Shown piece after piece: positions 8,186-17,004 of a stretch of DNA of 64,000 nucleotides (position 1 is the first letter of the stretch; the number at the start of each line of letters is the position of its first letter). A program made the position numbers and the translations under genes. The notes below the pieces were generated by a model. That model was not told the DNA's origin, did not search any database, and worked only from the letters and a program-made list of their open reading frames with translations. The DNA comes from Labilibaculum filiforme (GTDB lineage: Bacteria; Bacteroidota; Bacteroidia; Bacteroidales; Marinifilaceae). The stretch covers positions 248,001-312,000 of the forward strand of contig NZ_MVDD01000002.1 in the NCBI RefSeq assembly GCF_002843315.1, in the 5' to 3' direction.

Positions 8186-9556
8186 TTATTTTTGCACTGC
8201 ATAAGTTGTTCTTAATTTTATTTTCAAACTTGAATTAGGATCATTATTAACTACCATTCTATTAACAAATGCATTATTGTACTGATCCGTTAACTTCACT
8301 AAAAGTCCGTCATCCTCATCCATACCATTAACCAACACGTTACTTACATAGGTAGTTAAGTCAAAAGTTAAAGGAGTATCTTCTGGATTTTCATAATCTA
8401 TATAGTAAATAGAAGTAATCTGACTATTTCTAGAATTGACTACCTGACTTACCAATCGATTCAATCGATCCGTCTGATAAAGTTCAAAATTCAATTTATT
8501 CAAAGGAAATAATTCTTTTTGATCTGTTCCCTCTTCCGGATATAAAAGCAATTCTGCTTTCAGTAAAGAAACCGCATCGCCTTGTTGATTTAATAATTCC
8601 AAATATGGAAATTTCAATTTAGTATATATTCCTGTACCACCTTGAATAAAAGCTAAATTATTTGTTTGTTCCGATGGAATATCAATCTCACTCTCAACCA
8701 AACCACTTAAATTTGTACCTAATTGGTTCGAATTCGATCTATCTGCCTGATAATTTGTAAAAGACAATGTTTTACTAATCTTAAAATCCCGATGTGATTC
8801 AATTGATCCACCAGAACTATTACCAACAGTTCTATAGTACAATCGAATATTCATACTATCCGTTTGGAAGTTAAGAACGGAGGCATTATCATTCTCTCCA
8901 GGAACCAAAGCAATTCCTTCTAAATATTCTTCCCATCTTGTTGCATCAGACAAAATTCCATCATTAACAAGAGCAGAATCAAGAATTTGCTGCCCTAATT
9001 CGTCATTCAATCTAATTCTAAAATCATGATATACTCCTGAATTAACCTCAGTTTTTCGTTTAGGACGAGCAACAAATGTTTTTGTTCCTAATACCTCTGG
9101 ATCAATATTTAAGCTGTAAGTATTAAAATAAGCTAATGTATCTGAGTTTATTTCGATATGATCCGTTACCCGATGTACATTTATGGTTTGCATTTGAGTT
9201 GTATCTCCCCAAAAAATACCAGTACTATATGCTACTAAAACAATAGAATCAAGTCGAGCTTTATCGGTAGTTTCTAAGCTAAAAGTGGCACCCAAATCAA
9301 CTTTTGAATAGGAAGTTGCTTTTATACTTCCCAGGTAATCATCCACGTAACGACCTACAGATACGCTTCCCAAGGAAGATGTTTGGACTGAATCCCTAAT
9401 AACTGTTGAACTTGTTACTGTAAAAGTATCTAGCATGGTAACAACGGTAGAGCTTTCAATTAGATTTCCACCTAATTCGTGTATTTCAAATTCTTCCGAA
9501 TTGCACCCAATAATCAGCACCGAAAAAATAATAATTAACAAAAATAATCTATTCAT
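8186..9556 (-). CDS. DUF4270-family lipoprotein
   Basis: Surface or periplasmic lipoprotein of 456 aa. Signal sequence with lipobox ending IIGC (Cys18). The N-terminal region with MLDTFTVTSSTVIRDSVQTS and GRYVDDYLG, and the C-terminal LLVKLTDQYNNAFVNRMVVNND, agree with the DUF4270 family of Bacteroidota, whose function is unknown. It sits upstream of a barrel protein on the same strand and is divergent from a Kelch lipoprotein, a grouping that suggests a shared envelope role. Confidence 0.85.
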   Translation of the reverse strand: MNRLFLLIIIFSVLIIGCNSEEFEIHELGGNLIESSTVVTMLDTFTVTSSTVIRDSVQTSSLGSVSVGRYVDDYLGSIKATSYSKVDLGATFSLETTDKARLDSIVLVAYSTGIFWGDTTQMQTINVHRVTDHIEINSDTLAYFNTYSLNIDPEVLGTKTFVARPKRKTEVNSGVYHDFRIRLNDELGQQILDSALVNDGILSDATRWEEYLEGIALVPGENDNASVLNFQTDSMNIRLYYRTVGNSSGGSIESHRDFKISKTLSFTNYQADRSNSNQLGTNLSGLVESEIDIPSEQTNNLAFIQGGTGIYTKLKFPYLELLNQQGDAVSLLKAELLLYPEEGTDQKELFPLNKLNFELYQTDRLNRLVSQVVNSRNSQITSIYYIDYENPEDTPLTFDLTTYVSNVLVNGMDEDDGLLVKLTDQYNNAFVNRMVVNNDPNSSLKIKLRTTYAVQK

Positions 9557-9889
9557 ATTTTATATAAATTCTAGTTGAAAAGTCCCTCAAATTAAAACAA
9601 AATTAAGACAGCAAAGAACTTTTATAGATGTCCTATGTTGATTTTCCTGACAAATGTAATTAAAATATCGACAAAGTCGATCCCTAAAAACAATAGTTAA
9701 AATTTCTAAATTATTTATCAGTTTTTAGTCGCACAAAACTAATAATATTGTTTTTTGTTTATATTTGTCCTTTGGTATATTTTAAAACAGGGATTATTAA
9801 CCTTAATTAATCCTATTCGAATTCATATTTTAGAATGGAATTTTTAGATGGCTATTCAAGATATTAACATTGAAAAAAATAAATAACAA
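9557..9889. promoter_or_regulatory. Divergent promoter region between DUF4270 and Kelch genes
   Basis: A 333-bp gap. On the plus strand TATATTTG at 9760-9767 fits the -7 consensus for the Kelch gene, without a clear -33 box. On the minus strand TACATTTG (9649-9656 region) and TAATTTTG (9603-9610 region) are candidate -7 boxes for the lipoprotein gene. Two small inverted repeats occur, ATCGAC/GTCGAT near 9667-9681 and GGATTATTAA/TTAATTAATCC at 9791-9814. No gene is convincing here. Confidence 0.45.
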
Positions 9890-10927
9890 ATGAGAAAAGT
9901 ACTATCATTAGGGATTATTGCTACCCTCTTTCTATTCGCAAGTTGTAGTAGTGGAGATGATCTTATTGGAAACTGGGTTAAGAAAGATGATTTCTCTGGT
10001 GCAGGTCGTAATAACGCTGTTACATTTACTATTGGAAACTATGCATACGTAGGTTGTGGATACGATGGTGAAGACAGATTAAACAGTTTTAAGAAATTCG
10101 ATCTAACAAATGAAACTTGGACTTCGGTAGAAAGTCCGGGTGAAAATTTCGAACTTCGTCAAAATGCAGTTGCGTTTTCTGCAAATGGAAAAGGTTATGT
10201 AGGAACTGGGTTTAATGGTGACTACACTCGTTATGCTGATTTTTGGGAATTTGACCCAGCTACAGAAACTTGGACTGAAATAGCTGCTTTCCCTGGTGGA
10301 GTTAGAGAAGGTGCTGTTGCTTTTAGCACACCAACCTATGGTGTTGTTGGAGCTGGTTACGGAGACTTAGATGAAGCGGACAAAAAATACCTAAATGATT
10401 ATTATAAGTACGATGGTTCTAGTTGGATTAACATGGGTACTCATGGTAGCAAAGTAGAAAATGCAAGTTCTTTTGTAATTGGTAACTATGCTTACATTTG
10501 CACAGGAACTTTAAATACTGGTGCTATGCTTAAAAAAATCTATAAATTTAATATAGAAGCTGGCGATTGGGTATCTCAAGCAGAAGAAGATAATATTGAA
10601 GCTCTTGATGAAGATAACGACAACGAAGATGTTCTTAGAACTAACGCAGTTATTTTTGTGATTAACAACAAAGCATATGTTGCAACAGGAAGTTATGGTT
10701 CTAGCAGCTTAAAAAATGATGTTTGGGAATACGATCCTGCAACAGACAAATGGGATGAAAAAGAAGAATTAGAAACTGAAGTAACTGCAAGAACTAGTGC
10801 TGTTGCTTTCTCTAATGCAGATCAAACAAAAGGTTATATTACCACTGGTAGTGCAGGGACTTATTATCTTGATGACACATGGGAATTCCAGCCTACTATT
10901 GATGAAGACGATATTGATAATTACTAA
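9890..10927 (+). CDS. Kelch-repeat beta-propeller lipoprotein
   Basis: Lipoprotein of 345 aa with a signal peptide and lipobox FASC (Cys19). The rest is about five to six Kelch-type blades, seen as repeated patterns such as NNAVTFTIGNYAYVGCGYDG, FWEFDPATETWTEIAAFPGG, VWEYDPATDKWDEKEEL and RTSAVAFS, each with the glycine pair and the W-x-x-x-x-x-x-P/E strand. Such propellers bind ligands or partners; no enzyme site is evident. It ends in an acidic tail DEDDIDNY. A strong terminator follows, then a DUF4907 gene. Confidence 0.9.
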   Translation: MRKVLSLGIIATLFLFASCSSGDDLIGNWVKKDDFSGAGRNNAVTFTIGNYAYVGCGYDGEDRLNSFKKFDLTNETWTSVESPGENFELRQNAVAFSANGKGYVGTGFNGDYTRYADFWEFDPATETWTEIAAFPGGVREGAVAFSTPTYGVVGAGYGDLDEADKKYLNDYYKYDGSSWINMGTHGSKVENASSFVIGNYAYICTGTLNTGAMLKKIYKFNIEAGDWVSQAEEDNIEALDEDNDNEDVLRTNAVIFVINNKAYVATGSYGSSSLKNDVWEYDPATDKWDEKEELETEVTARTSAVAFSNADQTKGYITTGSAGTYYLDDTWEFQPTIDEDDIDNY

Positions 10928-10940
10928 TTATTATAATTTC

Positions 10941-10975
10941 AAAAAAGGCTGATTCTTTACGATTCAGCCTTTTTT
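10941..10975 (+). terminator. Intrinsic terminator after Kelch gene
   Basis: AAAAAAGGCTGA paired with TCAGCCTTTTTT around a 10-nt loop, ending in a T-run. Located 14 bp past the Kelch stop codon. Confidence 0.9.
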
Positions 10976-10990
10976 ATTTATAGCACATTT

Positions 10991-11341
10991 ATGATTAAAA
11001 AGAAACAGTTTTTTTTGATATTCTTACTTTTGGGAGTACTGCTTATTGCTGTGTACCTTTTTACCAACAGAAATTCAGTCCCAACACACAGTATGGAAAC
11101 CTATAAAACCGAAGACGGATGGGGTTATAAAATATTAAAAAATAATAAACCAATCATTAATCAATACAGAATTCCAGCAATTCAGGAAAAGCATGCCTTC
11201 CCTTCTGAAAAATCTGCAAAAATTATTGGTGAGAAAGTTCTTGAAAGAATACAATCCAAAAAAAGGGTATCTATATCTATAGAAGACCTTATGGAATTAA
11301 TGGTAATTGACTCCCTACAGCAGCCTATCCTTACCGAATAA
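10991..11341 (+). CDS. DUF4907-family membrane-anchored protein
   Basis: A 116-aa protein with a basic start and one N-terminal membrane segment (residues 7-24). The remainder is periplasmic or external: YKTEDGWGYKILKNNKPII, the IPAIQEKHAF segment and a helical region with KIIGEKVLERI, which agree with DUF4907, a Bacteroidota family of unknown function. It follows the Kelch gene by 63 bp including a terminator, so partial read-through is possible. It precedes a LytTR regulator. Confidence 0.8.
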   Translation: MIKKKQFFLIFLLLGVLLIAVYLFTNRNSVPTHSMETYKTEDGWGYKILKNNKPIINQYRIPAIQEKHAFPSEKSAKIIGEKVLERIQSKKRVSISIEDLMELMVIDSLQQPILTE

Positions 11342-11349
11342 AAGTAAAG

Positions 11350-11397
11350 AGCTTAACACTATTTAACCTATGTAGTTAAATAGTGTTAAGCTTTATT
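11350..11397 (+). terminator. Long hairpin terminator after DUF4907 gene
   Basis: A perfect 18-bp stem (AGCTTAACACTATTTAAC at 11350-11367 with its complement at 11375-11392) around a 7-nt loop, followed by TTATTCTTT. It lies 8 bp past the stop codon. Confidence 0.8.
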
Positions 11398-11429
11398 CTT
11401 TCCCGACAAAAGCTACTATATTAGTGGCC

Positions 11430-12149
11430 ATGATAATTGATTGTATTATTCTTGACCGTGACTTGCCTCATATTAAATCTCTTAAAGAATATGGAGAAAG
11501 TATTCCCTTCCTAAATATAAAAGCTTGTTTTTCTGATTTAGATCAAGCTAAGGCTTATATTGACAAGAATAAAATAGACTTACTGTTTATGGATCTGGAA
11601 TTTGCGCAACAGCAGAAAAATGATTGGAGTAATTTCAGCATTCAAAAACCAGAAGTCATTATCAGCATGACTTGTGCTTCCTTTGAATACAAAGATCATT
11701 TTCTTAGTGCATTCGACTATATTATGAAACCAGTAGCATTTGAAAAGTTCATACGAGTGGTAAACAATATTTACATCCAAAAACAAAGAAAAACAGATCA
11801 TCCTAAAGCTGAAAGTAAGAAAAATGATTTTTTCTTTATTAAGAATAATTCACTGATCGAGAAAGTAAAATACAGTGAAATCCTATTTTTTAAAGGAATG
11901 AAAGACTATATCAGGATACAGACAATTCACAAGAAAATTATCACCCTGCAAACAATGAAAAATTTGTGTATTAATCTGCCCGCAGATAGATTTTTAAGAA
12001 TTCACAAATCCTATATTGTTTCCATCGAACAAATTGATGCTATTGATAAAAATAGAGTTGTTATTGGACAAGAAAGAATTCCTATTGGTGATACTTTTCG
12101 TCCTTCTTTCTTCAAAAGCTTAAAAGAGCAAGAACTAATTTGGGATTAA
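11430..12149 (+). CDS. LytTR-family response regulator
   Basis: Two-domain transcription regulator of 239 aa. The start is taken at ATG 11430; an in-frame GTG lies two codons earlier. The receiver domain (residues 1-115) has acidic residues after the first strand (CIILDRD), a putative phospho-acceptor Asp in LLFMDLEF and the conserved Lys in DYIMKPVAF. The C-terminal LytTR DNA-binding domain (about residues 135-235) has FFFIKNN, ILFFKGMKDYIRI, FLRIHKSYIVSIEQI and IPIGDTFR. No sensor kinase is adjacent, so it may be an orphan regulator of the envelope genes beside it (inference). Confidence 0.92.
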   Translation: MIIDCIILDRDLPHIKSLKEYGESIPFLNIKACFSDLDQAKAYIDKNKIDLLFMDLEFAQQQKNDWSNFSIQKPEVIISMTCASFEYKDHFLSAFDYIMKPVAFEKFIRVVNNIYIQKQRKTDHPKAESKKNDFFFIKNNSLIEKVKYSEILFFKGMKDYIRIQTIHKKIITLQTMKNLCINLPADRFLRIHKSYIVSIEQIDAIDKNRVVIGQERIPIGDTFRPSFFKSLKEQELIWD

Positions 12150-12245
12150 TACCGGTTTAATAATTGATGTTATAATTTTTCGATTTTCCGAACAGATTAG
12201 CGCCTCACAATAATTCAAAAAAGGGAACATTAACCAATGTAAACT

Positions 12246-12303
12246 GCAACGAGCTCGAAAGTAACTTCCATCAGCTGATGGAAGCTTGTTGCGAGCTCGT
12301 TGC
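12246..12303. repeat. Nested double palindrome in intergenic region
   Basis: Outer arms GCAACGAGCTCG (12246-12257) and CGAGCTCGTTGC (12292-12303) are perfectly complementary. Inside them lies a perfect 20-bp palindrome at 12265-12284 (CTTCCATCAG and its complement). CTTCCATCA recurs at 12306-12314. It lies between the convergent LytTR and hydC genes, apart from the hydC terminator, and has no U-run. Its role is unknown. Confidence 0.85.
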
Positions 12304-12342
12304 TCCTTCCATCATATTTAAAGAAAGCAATTAATACGATAC

Positions 12343-12376
12343 CAAAAAAAACCTCCGACCAATGGCCAGAGGTTTC
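12343..12376 (-). terminator. Terminator of the hydrogenase operon
   Basis: AAACCTC ... GAGGTTT stem with a partly paired inner part (GACC/GGCC), followed on the minus strand by a U-run. It lies 18 bp past the hydC stop codon. Confidence 0.82.
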
Positions 12377-12393
12377 CAATTCAGAATTCGATC

Positions 12394-12873
12394 CTATTTC
12401 TGATATTCTTTAATGATATCAGCTACGTCGCCAGCAGAAACACGTCCGTAAACACGTTCACCAACGGTTACCACAGGTGCTAATCCACAAGCACCCACGC
12501 AACGCAAACAGCTAATAGAAAACTTACCATCTTCGGTAGTTTCCCCAACAGGCACATTCAGCTGACGTTTGAATTCTTCCAAAACTTTCTCGGCACCTCG
12601 AACATAGCAAGCAGTTCCCATACAAATAGAGATTGGGAATTCGCCTTTTGGCACCATAGAGAAAAAAGAATAGAAAGTTACAACGCCATAAACATGTGCA
12701 ACCGAAACATTTAATTCTCGAGCAATAGTTTCCTGAACTTCAGCCGGAAGATAACCAAAGGTTTCCTGAGCCTTATGAAGCACATTAATCAACTCGCTTC
12801 CTTTATTATCGAATGATTTGCAAATCTCCACAAGTTTCTCCACTTTGGATTTTGCTAATTTAATTTTTGCCAT
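12394..12873 (-). CDS. hydC: Hydrogenase subunit HydC, NuoE-like [2Fe-2S] protein
   Basis: Thioredoxin-fold [2Fe-2S] subunit of a HydABC/Hnd-type NAD-linked [FeFe] hydrogenase. The 159-aa length is standard. The N-terminal helical part (KVEKLVEICKSF ... GYLPAEVQETIAREL) is NuoE-like, and the cluster ligands are CMGTACYVRGA (C-x4-C) and CLRCVGACGLAP (with C-x3-C). Last gene of the operon, 112 bp after hydA; the gap contains a CCCGATA palindrome and simple repeats, so its expression may differ from hydA. Confidence 0.93.
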   Translation of the reverse strand: MAKIKLAKSKVEKLVEICKSFDNKGSELINVLHKAQETFGYLPAEVQETIARELNVSVAHVYGVVTFYSFFSMVPKGEFPISICMGTACYVRGAEKVLEEFKRQLNVPVGETTEDGKFSISCLRCVGACGLAPVVTVGERVYGRVSAGDVADIIKEYQK

Positions 12874-12943
12874 AATATCTTAAGATTTTAGATGTGAGAC
12901 TTAAGATTTGAGATTCTGAATTTCTCCAGCATCTCATTTCTCA

Positions 12944-12961
12944 TCCCGATAGTTATCGGGA
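12944..12961. repeat. TCCCGATA palindrome in the hydA-hydC gap
   Basis: TCCCGATA-gt-TATCGGGA, 8-bp arms. Just upstream (12881-12940) lie degenerate repeats of the type AGATTTGAGA/AGATGTGAGA. Small palindromes of this sort are frequent intergenic repeats in Bacteroidota genomes (family knowledge, not verified here). Confidence 0.6.
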
Positions 12962-12985
12962 CTATAAACTCATTTCTATTTAAAA

Positions 12986-14758
12986 CTATTCAATCTCAAT
13001 ATCATTACTCTTATCGAAATAGTGAGTGTGCAATAATTTATGAGACAATTCACCACATGGTTTTCCCAAGAACTCTTCATACAATTTAATAATATATGGA
13101 TTTTCGTGAGACTTACGAATTGCTTTCCCTGCATCTTCGCGATAAAGAGCCGCTGCGCGTTTCTTCAATATTGAAGAATCGCCATGATGTAATGGCTGAC
13201 CACCGCCACCAATGCAACCTCCAGGACAAGCCATAATTTCAATAGCATGATAATGCGATTTTCCATCACGAATATCTTCCAAAAGTTTACGAGCATTTCC
13301 TAAACCATGAGCAATACCTATATTTAAAGGTAGTCCATCAAAATCGACGGTTGCACTTCGAATACCTTCCATCCCGCGCAAGGCTTCAAAATCAACTTTT
13401 TCAAGTGTTTTGCCGGTATACACCTCGTATGCTGTACGAGCTGCGGCTTCAATAACACCACCGGTTGTACCAAAAATTACACCAGCACCAGTAGATTCTC
13501 CCATTGGATTATCAAATTCTTCATCGGGAAGCGTTTTAAAATCCATATTAGCCTGTTTAATCAGGTTAGCCAATTCACGGGTAGTAATAGAATAATTTAC
13601 ATCCGGATCGCCATCTACTTTAAACTCGTCGCGCTGACATTCGTATTTCTTTGCCAAGCAAGGCATAATTGAAACTACGATCATATCCTCCCGTTTAATT
13701 CCCATTTCTTTTGCTAGATAATTCTTAGCTATAGGACCAAACATTTGTTGCGGAGAACGTGCCGTTGATGGAATCTCTTTCATATCCGGAAAGTGGTGCT
13801 CAAAGAAGTTCACCCAGGCAGGACAACAAGAAGTTAAAATTGGTAATTTAACATTTTTATCTCCATCCAAGTGTTTCTTTAAACGATCCAATAACTCTGT
13901 GCCCTCTTCCATAATGGTTAGGTCGGCAGCAAAATCGGTATCAAAAACACTATCAAAACCTAATTGACGTAGTGCTGCAACCATTTTTCCAGTAACTAAA
14001 GTTCCTGGTTCCATTCCAAACTCTTCGCCTAAAGCAGCACGAACAGCAGGAGCTGTTTGAACAACAACAGTTTTCTTAGCATCAGCAAGATCTCTAATTA
14101 ATTGGTTAGTGTGATCTTTTTCGGTAAGAGCTCCCGTAGGACAAACCGCAACACATTGTCCGCAGTAAGTACAAACTGACTTCTCTAAATCCATTTCAAA
14201 AGCTGGTGCAACCACAGACTGAAAACCTCTATTTACAGCAGAAAGAGCTCCAACTGTTTGCACTTCGTTACACATGGTTTCGCATCTGCGACACATAATA
14301 CATTTGTCCATGTCGCGAATAATCGATGGAGAATAGTCTACCTTATAAGTAGATTGTTCGCCTTTATAGTGCAACTCACGAACGCCTAATTGTTGTGCCA
14401 TTGACTGAAGATCGCAGTTCCCTGATTTCGCACACACCAAACAATCAAATGGGTGATCTGAAAGCATTAACTCCATAACGGTTTTTCGTGCGTTTAATAC
14501 TCTAATGTTATGAGTATTAATCACCATGCCATCTCCACATTTTGTATTGCAAGACGGTGCCAAATTACGACGGCCTTCTACCTCTACAACACAAATTCGG
14601 CATCCACCAGGATTGTGTTCAATTCCCATATCGCCAAGATTCATATAGCAAAGAGTTGGAATATCAATTCCGATTCCTTTGGCGGCTTCTAAAATAGTAG
14701 TTCCCTGCGGTACTTCTACTTGTTTTTTATCAATGATTAATTTGATCATTTTTTCCAT
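12986..14758 (-). CDS. hydA: [FeFe] hydrogenase catalytic subunit HydA
   Basis: Catalytic subunit that reduces protons to H2 or oxidises H2, here as part of an NADH/ferredoxin-linked complex. The 590 residues carry a [2Fe-2S] domain (Cys37, 53, 56, 70), a His-ligated [4Fe-4S] site (His102, Cys106, 109, 115), two further [4Fe-4S] clusters (CIMCRRCETMC from 153; CTYCGQCVAVC from 196) and the H-domain with all three signatures: TSCCPAWV (309-316), MPCLAKKYE and MACPGGCIGGGGQP. The proton-relay Cys311 is present. The start is fixed by AAGGAGGA 7 nt upstream. Order and composition match group A3 bifurcating hydrogenases; reaction direction is inference. Confidence 0.97.
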   Translation of the reverse strand: MEKMIKLIIDKKQVEVPQGTTILEAAKGIGIDIPTLCYMNLGDMGIEHNPGGCRICVVEVEGRRNLAPSCNTKCGDGMVINTHNIRVLNARKTVMELMLSDHPFDCLVCAKSGNCDLQSMAQQLGVRELHYKGEQSTYKVDYSPSIIRDMDKCIMCRRCETMCNEVQTVGALSAVNRGFQSVVAPAFEMDLEKSVCTYCGQCVAVCPTGALTEKDHTNQLIRDLADAKKTVVVQTAPAVRAALGEEFGMEPGTLVTGKMVAALRQLGFDSVFDTDFAADLTIMEEGTELLDRLKKHLDGDKNVKLPILTSCCPAWVNFFEHHFPDMKEIPSTARSPQQMFGPIAKNYLAKEMGIKREDMIVVSIMPCLAKKYECQRDEFKVDGDPDVNYSITTRELANLIKQANMDFKTLPDEEFDNPMGESTGAGVIFGTTGGVIEAAARTAYEVYTGKTLEKVDFEALRGMEGIRSATVDFDGLPLNIGIAHGLGNARKLLEDIRDGKSHYHAIEIMACPGGCIGGGGQPLHHGDSSILKKRAAALYREDAGKAIRKSHENPYIIKLYEEFLGKPCGELSHKLLHTHYFDKSNDIEIE

Positions 14759-14765
14759 ATTAAGA

Positions 14766-14773
14766 TCCTCCTT
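14766..14773 (-). promoter_or_regulatory. Strong Shine-Dalgarno site of hydA
   Basis: AAGGAGGA on the minus strand, 7 nt before the hydA ATG and overlapping the hydB stop codon. Near-perfect SD sites are uncommon in Bacteroidota; most genes here have none. It suggests high and coupled translation. Confidence 0.8.
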
Positions 14774-16565
14774 ACTGTATGCTTATTGCATTAAATTTAC
14801 ACTTCTCCATACATGCACCACATTTAATACATTTTGATGTATCAATAAGGTGTGCCTCCTTACGTTCGCCTGAAATACAATCGACAGGGCAATTTCGTGC
14901 ACAAAGCGTACAACCAACACAAAGCTCCGGATCGATCACGTACTGCATTAAAGCTTTACACTGACCTGCCGGACACCTATGATCTACGATGTGAGCAAGA
15001 TATTCATCGTAAAAATTATCTAGTGTTGAAAGAACTGGATTTGGAGATGTTTGTCCTAATCCGCAAAGAGAAGTATCTTTGATAACATTACTTAAATTTC
15101 TTAATAAATCAAGATCTTCTTTGGTTCCATTACCTAAGGTAATTTTATCTAATATTTCGTGAAGACGTTTGTTACCAACACGACATGGAGTACATTTACC
15201 ACAAGACTCCTCTACCGTAAATTCTAAATAGAACTTAGCCATTGATACCATACAATCGTCCTCATCCATAACAATCATACCTCCCGATCCCATCATGGAA
15301 CCAACAGCAAGTAGATTATCAAAATCGATAGGAGTATCTAAATGTTTTTCGGTTAAACATCCTCCAGAAGGGCCACCGGTTTGAACAGCTTTAAATTTCT
15401 TGCCATCTTTTATGCCACCACCAATTTCGTAAATTACTTCGCGAAGAGTAGTTCCCATAGGCACCTCAATTAAACCCACATTGTTAATTTTACCTGCCAA
15501 TGCGAATACTTTAGTACCTTTCGATTTTTCGCTTCCAATTTTATTAAACCAACTTGCTCCTTTATTAATGATAACAGGAATATTGGCAAATGTTTCAACA
15601 TTATTTACGTTAGTAGGTTTTCCATTATATCCCGATTCAGCAGGAAAAGGAGGTTTTACGGTAGGTTCACCACGAAGACCTTCCATGGAATGAATCAGAG
15701 CTGTTTCTTCACCACAAACAAATGCTCCTGCACCATAACGCATTTCGACATCGAAATTAAATCCCGAGCCTAAAATATCATTGCCTAACAATCCGTATTC
15801 ACGAGCTTGCTTAATCGCAACCTTTAATCGGGTAATTGCTAAAGGATACTCGGCACGAATATAAATTAACCCTTTATCGGCTCCCATTGTGTAAGCACAA
15901 ATGGCCATTGCTTCTAAAACAGAATGTGGATCTCCTTCTAAAATAGAACGATCCATAAATGCTCCAGGATCTCCCTCATCAGCATTACAAACTACATATT
16001 TTTGGTCGGCTATATTTTTGGCAGCAAATTCCCATTTTAAACCAGTTGGGAATCCTCCTCCTCCTCGTCCTCGTAGTCCCGATTCCTTAATCTCGTCGAT
16101 TACTGTTTGAGGAGTCATTTCTGCCAAACATTTTCCAAGAGCGGCATAACCATCTCTAGCAATATATTCATCTAAATTTTCAGGATTAATAAATCCACAA
16201 TTCCGAAGAGCAATTCGAATTTGCTTTTTATAAAATCCCATGTGTTTGGAATCACTAATCACTTCTTTATTTTCAGGATCAACGTAAAGCAATCTCATCA
16301 CTTTACGTCCCTTAACGATATGCTCTTCGATTAGCTCTTCCGCGTCTTCGGGTTTCACTTCTACATAGAAAGTATTATCCGGAAGAATTTTAACAATAGG
16401 ACCTTTTTCACAAAATCCGAAGCAACCAGTCATCACAACCTGTACTTCATCATCAAGTCCTTTGGCTTTAATTGCTTCTTGCAAATTATTTTGAATAGCC
16501 TCACTTGCAGAAGCCCGACAACCGGTTCCTCCACAAATAAGAATATGCATTTTATACTTTTCCAT
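14772..16565 (-). CDS. hydB: Hydrogenase subunit HydB, NuoF-like NADH-binding
   Basis: Flavin subunit that exchanges electrons with NAD(H) in HydABC-type hydrogenases; the proposed bifurcation site. The 597-aa chain has an N-terminal thioredoxin-like [2Fe-2S] domain (CGGTGCRAS and CFGFCEKGP), the NuoF core with the FMN/NADH loops GRGGGGFPTGLKWEFA and EGLRGEPTVKPPFPA, the N3-type cluster SCGKCTPCRVG with the later Cys in DTSLCGLG, and a C-terminal ferredoxin with CVGCTLCARNCPVDC and CIKCGACMEKC. This fused order matches HydB of bifurcating enzymes rather than NuoF of complex I. It is 13 bp upstream of hydA. Confidence 0.96.
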   Translation of the reverse strand: MEKYKMHILICGGTGCRASASEAIQNNLQEAIKAKGLDDEVQVVMTGCFGFCEKGPIVKILPDNTFYVEVKPEDAEELIEEHIVKGRKVMRLLYVDPENKEVISDSKHMGFYKKQIRIALRNCGFINPENLDEYIARDGYAALGKCLAEMTPQTVIDEIKESGLRGRGGGGFPTGLKWEFAAKNIADQKYVVCNADEGDPGAFMDRSILEGDPHSVLEAMAICAYTMGADKGLIYIRAEYPLAITRLKVAIKQAREYGLLGNDILGSGFNFDVEMRYGAGAFVCGEETALIHSMEGLRGEPTVKPPFPAESGYNGKPTNVNNVETFANIPVIINKGASWFNKIGSEKSKGTKVFALAGKINNVGLIEVPMGTTLREVIYEIGGGIKDGKKFKAVQTGGPSGGCLTEKHLDTPIDFDNLLAVGSMMGSGGMIVMDEDDCMVSMAKFYLEFTVEESCGKCTPCRVGNKRLHEILDKITLGNGTKEDLDLLRNLSNVIKDTSLCGLGQTSPNPVLSTLDNFYDEYLAHIVDHRCPAGQCKALMQYVIDPELCVGCTLCARNCPVDCISGERKEAHLIDTSKCIKCGACMEKCKFNAISIQ

Positions 16566-16585
16566 AATTGTTGTTTCGTTTAGGT

Positions 16586-16978
16586 TTAGTCTAGAGTTTT
16601 GTAGTTTACAGGTATTATTCCATCCACCAATTCACCATTTTTGATGTATTTTTCAATAATTTCGTCTGCTTTCTTAATATTTACATCGCCAAATACGATG
16701 GGTTCTTTTCCTGGAAGATGAACCTCGATTGTAGGTTCTGCATAGCAATATCCCATACAACCGGTTTGGGTAACTACGGTCCGAATTCCTCTTTTTGCTG
16801 TTTCCTCAATAAGGAATTCCATCACCTCTTTGGCTCCGGAGGCAATTCCGCAAGTAGCCATTGCAACTTTAATCTGTACAAGGCCTTCTGGATCGTTACT
16901 TTTCTCCCTAAGATCCATTTTCGACTGAAGCGCGTCTTTCATTCTCTTCAGATCTGCAAGGGATTTAACTTTTGCCAT
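16586..16978 (-). CDS. HndB-like (2Fe-2S) ferredoxin-domain protein
   Basis: A 130-aa thioredoxin-like ferredoxin. The first motif is ATCGIASGAKEV, with one Cys, and the second is TQTGCMGYCYAEP. Three cysteines are therefore placed where four would bind a typical [2Fe-2S] cluster; TCGIASGA is usual for the HndB-like family. It lies 20 bp before hydB and is expected to be a subunit or assembly partner of the complex. The N-terminal 35 residues are helical and charged. Whether it binds a cluster cannot be decided from sequence. Confidence 0.85.
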   Translation of the reverse strand: MAKVKSLADLKRMKDALQSKMDLREKSNDPEGLVQIKVAMATCGIASGAKEVMEFLIEETAKRGIRTVVTQTGCMGYCYAEPTIEVHLPGKEPIVFGDVNIKKADEIIEKYIKNGELVDGIIPVNYKTLD

Positions 16979-17004
16979 AATCTCAAATTATTAAAGGTTA
17001 AAAT

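Noticed and set aside
9848-9886. 12-codon frame just before the Kelch gene (possible leader peptide)
   Set aside because: Too short, no attenuation structure, no codon bias to judge; likely chance.
13410-16110. Several plus-strand open frames within hydA and hydB
   Set aside because: Antisense shadows of well-identified genes with no start context or family resemblance.
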